Positions 5,792 to 9,087 of a stretch of 9,087 nucleotides of DNA are shown here, one piece after another. Numbering within the stretch: the stretch's first letter is position 1; the number at the start of each line of letters is the position of its first letter. A model generated the notes under the pieces. The model was not told where the DNA came from. It did no database searches and saw only the letters and a program-made list of their open reading frames with translations. Made by a program: the position numbers and the translations under genes. The stretch is from Candidatus Peribacter sp. UBA2144. Its GTDB lineage: Bacteria > Patescibacteriota > Gracilibacteria > Peribacterales > Peribacteraceae. Location of the stretch: contig DCXE01000031.1 of assembly GCA_002328295.1 (NCBI GenBank), positions 1 through 9,087 on the forward strand, in the 5' to 3' direction.

Positions 5792-6880
5792 ATGCCAAAG
5801 CACCCGTTAAACTCAAAAACATCAAAAAAAACCCTTCGACAAGGCTCAGGACAGGCAATAGCTGATCCAAAACTAGATTCAGTTAATGCCGCACTTGCAA
5901 GCATAGAAAAGCAATACGGCGTAGGTGCAATTATGGAAATGAGTAAGGACAACATAATTGATATTCAAAGATATCCATCGGGTTCATTATCACTGGATAT
6001 TGCTTTGGGAGGAGGACTGCCGGGAGGACGCATAGTAGAAATTTACGGACCGGAGTCGTCCGGAAAAACAACATTGGCTTTGCATGCTATAGCAGAAAGA
6101 CAAAGAGCGGGAGGCAAGGCTGCATTTATCGATGCTGAGCACGCGCTTGATGCTCAGTATGCACGAAAAATCGGAGTGGATGTTGATAGCCTTTTGGTCT
6201 CTCAGCCGGATGATGGAGAACAGGCCCTAGAGATTACAGAGACTCTGGTGAGATCAGGAGGAATAGACATTATAGTTATCGATTCTGTTGCCGCCCTTAC
6301 TCCAAGGGCAGAAATAGAGGGAATGATGGGAGACAGCCACATGGGATTGCAAGCAAGACTTATGAGCCAAGCACTCAGAAAACTAACCTCCATAGTCAGC
6401 AAAACAAGCTGTACAGTTATATTTATAAATCAGCTGAGAATGAAAATTGGAGTTATGTTCGGCAATCCCGAGACTACGACAGGAGGCAATGCTCTTAAGT
6501 TCTATTCATCAGTCAGAATCGATGTGAGAAGAATAGATAAAATTCTCGAGAAATCTCCGGCACAGGCGAATTCCGATGATAAAACAAATAAAATGCAGGA
6601 AGTAGTCGGAAACAGAACACGCGCCAAGATTGTAAAAAATAAAATAGCTCCTCCATTCAAACAGGCGGAATTTGATATCCTTTACGCACAAGGAATAAGC
6701 AAGGAAGGCGATATCATAGATTTAGGAGTTAAATACGGAGTTATAGAAAGATCGGGTGCTTACTTCAGATATGGAGAACAGACGATAGGCCAAGGTCGGG
6801 AGCAAGCTCGCCAGACGCTTATATCTGATAAGAAACTATCCTTAGAGATAGAAAAGAAGATAATGGGATCGGCATTCTAA
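5792..6880 (+). CDS. recA: Recombinase RecA
   Basis: RecA is the DNA-dependent ATPase that forms filaments on single-stranded DNA, drives strand exchange and, in many bacteria, triggers LexA cleavage. The 362-residue protein has Walker A GPESSGKTT (86-94), the catalytic Glu in FIDAEHALD (E116), Walker B IIVIDS (160-165), the loop 1 region EIEGMMGDSHMG (174-185) and loop 2 with NQLRMKIGVMFGNPETTTGG (213-232). The core is shifted about 20 residues relative to E. coli RecA by an N-terminal extension, nine residues of which (TLRQGSGQA, 14-22) are encoded by a dispersed-type repeat. A further insertion of about 14 residues lies at 251-270 (IDKILEKSPAQANSDDKTNKMQ). The acidic C-terminal tail of E. 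coli RecA is absent. ATG 5792 is chosen because an in-frame TAA lies at 5768-5770 and no other ATG precedes the core. There is no Shine-Dalgarno and no intein. Confidence 0.98.
   Translation: MPKHPLNSKTSKKTLRQGSGQAIADPKLDSVNAALASIEKQYGVGAIMEMSKDNIIDIQRYPSGSLSLDIALGGGLPGGRIVEIYGPESSGKTTLALHAIAERQRAGGKAAFIDAEHALDAQYARKIGVDVDSLLVSQPDDGEQALEITETLVRSGGIDIIVIDSVAALTPRAEIEGMMGDSHMGLQARLMSQALRKLTSIVSKTSCTVIFINQLRMKIGVMFGNPETTTGGNALKFYSSVRIDVRRIDKILEKSPAQANSDDKTNKMQEVVGNRTRAKIVKNKIAPPFKQAEFDILYAQGISKEGDIIDLGVKYGVIERSGAYFRYGEQTIGQGREQARQTLISDKKLSLEIEKKIMGSAF
5831..5857. repeat. Dispersed-type repeat read in frame within recA (TLRQGSGQA)
   Basis: The 27 bases are exactly nine codons encoding TLRQGSGQA. 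The left part forms a small hairpin (CCTT 5833-5836, loop CGAC, AAGG 5841-5844). From memory, near-identical CCCTTCGACAAGCTCAGGAC-type sequences recur in many environmental genomes and produce RQGSGQA in one strand and PEPVEG-like peptides in the other. The minus strand here reads ACPEPCRRV, fitting that. Only one copy is in this window, so the dispersed nature is from prior knowledge. Confidence 0.6.
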
Positions 6881-6908
6881 CCTTTCCATATATTTTCCAC
6901 ATTCTCTC

Positions 6909-6934
6909 AGCACAGTCCACAGTAATACTGTGCT
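6909..6934 (+). terminator. Possible recA transcription terminator hairpin
   Basis: AGCACAGT (6909-6916) pairs perfectly with ACTGTGCT (6927-6934) over 8 bp with a 10-base loop, 29 bases after the recA stop. It is not followed by a run of T, so termination would be non-classical. It could instead stabilise the mRNA end. Confidence 0.4.
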
Positions 6935-6946
6935 CATGCAACACCA

Positions 6947-6967
6947 TTTAATTGCCGGCTAATTAAA
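6947..6967. repeat. AT-rich 7-bp inverted repeat with GC loop
   Basis: TTTAATT (6947-6953) pairs with AATTAAA (6961-6967) around GCCGGCT. It is a second hairpin immediately behind the recA terminator candidate. It could be an operator or part of the following repeat cluster. Confidence 0.45.
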
Positions 6968-6984
6968 TAGTTCTAGAATTGGAT

Positions 6985-7112
6985 TCCCGATGCCCGCCAG
7001 CCTACGCGCAGTGTAGGCTGCCCACCGTAGCCCTCTGGATCTCGATTCTTTATTGACCATCGTCTCCACTGCGGCTTCGGCTGGCAAGCCACCTAGAGGC
7101 GAAGGTGGGCGC
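6985..7112. repeat. GC-rich compound palindromic repeat upstream of dnaB
   Basis: Several inverted repeats are packed here: CAGCCTAC / GTAGGCTG (6998-7005 with 7013-7020), GGCTT / AAGCC (7073-7077 with 7086-7090) and CCACCT / AGGTGG (7089-7094 with 7103-7108). A long-range pair GCCCACC / GGTGGGC (7020-7026 with 7104-7110) encloses most of it. The segment is GC-rich against AT-rich flanks and begins with GGATTCCCGATGCCCGCC, reminiscent of dispersed palindromes in many candidate-phylum genomes. It stops about seven bases before the dnaB -10 box. The outer boundaries are approximate. Confidence 0.6.
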
Positions 7113-7118
7113 TACATC

Positions 7119-7124
7119 TATAAT
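7119..7124 (+). promoter_or_regulatory. Consensus -10 element (TATAAT) of dnaB
   Basis: A perfect TATAAT lies 12 bases before the dnaB ATG, predicting a transcript starting near 7131 with a leader of only about six bases. The position 17 bases upstream (GAGGCG) is a poor -35 and lies inside the GC-rich repeat, so an activator or the repeat itself may matter. This supports ATG 7137 as the start, since an upstream start would place the promoter inside the gene. Confidence 0.5.
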
Positions 7125-7136
7125 ATTGCTTGCTTC

Positions 7137-8498
7137 ATGCCAACATCTAGTAGCCCCAAAACATCTATAGCCACACAACCCCATTCACTTGAGGTTGAGC
7201 GCACTGTTATCGGAGCTCTATTAATGGATCCTGATGCAATTATAAAGGTTTCAGATTTTTTAAGGCCGGAAGATTTCTATGATCCCGTACTCAAAGATAT
7301 TTATTTGGCTGTATTCGCCTTGTATCAGGAACATGAACCAATTGATTTTGTTACTGTTTCCACGAAATTAAAAGATAACAAGAAAATTAATGATATCGGA
7401 GGCAGTGCTTTTTTGGCACAGCTTGCTGATGAAGTTCCAACCTCATCACACATCTATCAATACGGTCAAATTGTAAAAACAAAGGCAGTTCACAGGAGAA
7501 TTATTGAAGCAGGGCAAAAAATAACAGGGGTTGGATACGAAGAAGGAAGGCCAATCCCGGAAATATTGGAAGAAGTTGAAAAAACTATATTCCAAATAAC
7601 TAATACGTTTTTAAAAGAGAAATTCATGCATATTAGAGATGTTCTGGAAAAGAGATACGAACGCTTTGCAGAACTCCACGAAACAGATGACGAAGAAATG
7701 GTAAAAGGAGTCTCGACAGGATTTCAAACTCTTGACCAAAAACTCTCAGGTCTTCATCCAAGTGATTTGATAGTTATAGCCGCTCGCCCAAGTATGGGTA
7801 AAACAAGCCTTGCACTGAATATCGCACAAAGCGCTGCCATTAAACTTGGCAAACATATCGGTATATTCTCGCTCGAAATGAGCAAAGAACAGCTTGTTGA
7901 TAGGCTTTTTGCTTCAATGCTCGGGGTCGATTCATGGAAGCTTCAGCGTGGAAAACTAGAAGACAGTGACTTTCAGAATATGGGCCCGATTATGGATGAG
8001 CTAAATAAAGCAAATATCTTCATCGACGATTCAGTCATTTCATCAATGCCTGAGCTTCGAGCGAAAGCCCGCCGACTCCAAATGGAACACGGCTTGGATT
8101 TGCTTATAGTCGACTATCTTCAGCTAATGAGTACGGGGAACGCAAGTTATGTAGGAAACCGCGTACAGGAAATATCTGAAATATCTCGTTCACTCAAACA
8201 ACTAGCACGCGAATTACATATTCCATGTCTTGCACTTTCTCAGCTATCCAGAGCTGTGGAAAATAGGCCCGGAAACATACCTCAGCTCTCGGACCTGCGT
8301 GAATCCGGATCAATCGAACAAGACGCAGACGTCGTACTTATGATGTACAGAGAAGACTATTACGAAGAAGATTCAGACAGGCCTGGTATGACAGACATAT
8401 ACATCAGAAAGCATCGAAATGGACCGATAGGACGCGTTGAATTAATGTTCAAGAAAGAACAGATGAAATTCTTTGATGTCGATAAGGCACACAGCTAA
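7137..8498 (+). CDS. dnaB: Replicative DNA helicase DnaB
   Basis: DnaB is the hexameric helicase that unwinds DNA at the replication fork and, with primase, primes the lagging strand. The 453-residue product has the expected N-terminal domain opening PHSLEVERTVIGALLMDPDAI (the usual PHS-EAE-VLGA pattern). The linker is at about 155-190 and the RecA-like motor follows. Walker A is ARPSMGKTS (216-224), the catalytic Glu lies in FSLEMSKEQL (E247), Walker B is LLIVDYLQLM (322-331), then SQLSRAVENRP (368-378), DLRESGSIEQDAD (386-398) and the arginine-finger region IRKHRNGPIG (423-432). Length is typical. ATG 7137 is preferred over the TTG at 7053, whose 28 extra residues come from the repeat. No intein and no Shine-Dalgarno. 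mraY follows 26 bases downstream on the same strand. Confidence 0.98.
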   Translation: MPTSSSPKTSIATQPHSLEVERTVIGALLMDPDAIIKVSDFLRPEDFYDPVLKDIYLAVFALYQEHEPIDFVTVSTKLKDNKKINDIGGSAFLAQLADEVPTSSHIYQYGQIVKTKAVHRRIIEAGQKITGVGYEEGRPIPEILEEVEKTIFQITNTFLKEKFMHIRDVLEKRYERFAELHETDDEEMVKGVSTGFQTLDQKLSGLHPSDLIVIAARPSMGKTSLALNIAQSAAIKLGKHIGIFSLEMSKEQLVDRLFASMLGVDSWKLQRGKLEDSDFQNMGPIMDELNKANIFIDDSVISSMPELRAKARRLQMEHGLDLLIVDYLQLMSTGNASYVGNRVQEISEISRSLKQLARELHIPCLALSQLSRAVENRPGNIPQLSDLRESGSIEQDADVVLMMYREDYYEEDSDRPGMTDIYIRKHRNGPIGRVELMFKKEQMKFFDVDKAHS

Positions 8499-8524
8499 TA
8501 TTTCAACAACTTAACCTTAATTTT

Positions 8525-9087
8525 ATGCCAGTTGATTTCATTCCAGTTCGACCAGAGATTCCCCTATCAGCAATTCTAGGCTATGCATTCTTTGCTTTTA
8601 TAGCGGGCCTTGTACTCACGCCTCCTTTTATTTCATTCTTAAGACGAAATAAACTTGGAAAACAATTAAGAATAGAAACCGTTGATGGGAAAGAAGCTAC
8701 TGTTTTCAGAAAATTTCATCAGCACAAGAAAGGAACTCCTACAATGGGTGGTATTCTTATATGGGGATCAATTCTCCTCACAATTATATTTTCCAGAATA
8801 CTTTCTTATTTCGGACTGGTTGATCACTCTCTTCTACAAAGAGGTCAGGTTTACCTTCCGTTATTCACACTGATTGCATTTGCAGCACTGGGTGGAGTTG
8901 ATGATTATTTAAATATAATAGGATCTGGAAAGAAGCGCGGTTTGGATTGGTTGCCTAAAATTATTACACTTCTTACGATCAGCCTTATCGGAGCTTTATG
9001 GTTTTACTTTAAGCTCGACTACAATCAGATACATATTCCATATGTCGGTGACCTAACTGTCGGAATTTGGTACATACCAATATTTAT
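8525..9087 (+). CDS. mraY: Phospho-N-acetylmuramoyl-pentapeptide transferase MraY, 3'-truncated by window edge
   Basis: MraY transfers phospho-MurNAc-pentapeptide from UDP to undecaprenyl phosphate, making lipid I, the first membrane step of peptidoglycan synthesis. The first 187 residues are visible. A transmembrane helix (about 15-38) is followed by a cytoplasmic loop with the family signature HKKGTPTMGGILI (67-79). Further helices lie at about 78-95 and 110-125, then GGVDDYLN (123-130), whose D126-D127 correspond to the catalytic Asp pair (D115/D116 in E. coli), then KKRGLDWLPK and another helix. ATG 8525 gives the expected short cytoplasmic-side N-terminus; there is no Shine-Dalgarno. It probably shares a transcript with dnaB, as the 26-base gap has neither terminator nor promoter. 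Presence of mraY indicates the cell makes peptidoglycan. The gene runs off the right edge. Confidence 0.96.
   Translation, partial: MPVDFIPVRPEIPLSAILGYAFFAFIAGLVLTPPFISFLRRNKLGKQLRIETVDGKEATVFRKFHQHKKGTPTMGGILIWGSILLTIIFSRILSYFGLVDHSLLQRGQVYLPLFTLIAFAALGGVDDYLNIIGSGKKRGLDWLPKIITLLTISLIGALWFYFKLDYNQIHIPYVGDLTVGIWYIPIF

Larger units (their letters stand above)
6881..7136. other. Intergenic region between recA and dnaB, rich in inverted repeats
   Basis: No gene is supported. The region contains two hairpins just after recA (6909-6934 and 6947-6967), a GC-rich compound repeat (about 6985-7112) and the -10 element of dnaB. An open frame runs through the repeat into dnaB from a TTG at 7053, but those residues look like repeat translation, not protein. 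Confidence 0.6.

Noticed and set aside
7053..7136. TTG start giving DnaB 28 extra residues
   Set aside because: The extension is translated from the GC-rich repeat and would span the TATAAT box; ATG 7137 gives the normal DnaB N-terminus and length.
5792..8498. Intein in RecA or DnaB
   Set aside because: Both proteins are of near-normal length with uninterrupted Walker and loop motifs.
1..9087. CRISPR array, tRNA or rRNA gene
   Set aside because: No regularly spaced identical direct repeats with spacers and no cloverleaf or rRNA-like sequence were recognised by eye.

Overview
The window looks like a chromosomal segment of an uncultivated bacterium of the Candidate Phyla Radiation (Patescibacteria), possibly near Peregrinibacteria. 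That placement is inference from style rather than from a marker search. The clues are a giant secreted surface protein with LamG-like and SdrD-type domains, a GxxExxY-family gene, no convincing Shine-Dalgarno sequence before any start codon, and GC-rich dispersed repeats, one of which runs in frame through recA. The three housekeeping genes (recA, dnaB, mraY) are recognised with high confidence. The long reading frames contain no in-frame TGA, so the standard bacterial code applies, not the TGA=Gly code of Gracilibacteria and SR1.

Bases 2-3988 (+) hold the 3' part of a very large surface protein gene whose start lies left of the window. In order it encodes a LamG/concanavalin-A-like lectin fold, a beta-rich repeat region, four evenly spaced (~109 residue) SdrD B-like calcium-binding units, a charged helical stalk, a small Ig-like fold, and a C-terminal membrane anchor rich in Trp and Arg.

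Bases 3986-4458 form a compact candidate mobile or repeat-borne cassette. Near-perfect inverted repeats flank a single 128-residue GxxExxY protein (PD-(D/E)xK nuclease-like fold) with its own promoter just inside the left repeat. The repeats contain the stop codons of both convergent neighbours. This is the most unusual structure in the window. Bases 4456-5397 (-) encode an unrecognised lipoprotein.

Bases 5398-5791 are intergenic, with an 8-bp hairpin, a C-rich/G-rich tract and a possible recA promoter. recA (5792-6880) carries a short N-terminal extension made partly by a dispersed repeat. Bases 6881-7136 are intergenic and filled with hairpins and a GC-rich compound repeat that ends directly at the TATAAT box of dnaB. 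dnaB (7137-8498) is followed after 26 bases by mraY (8525 to the right edge, partial). recA and dnaB serve recombination and replication. mraY makes the lipid I peptidoglycan precursor. The dnaB-mraY spacing suggests co-transcription.
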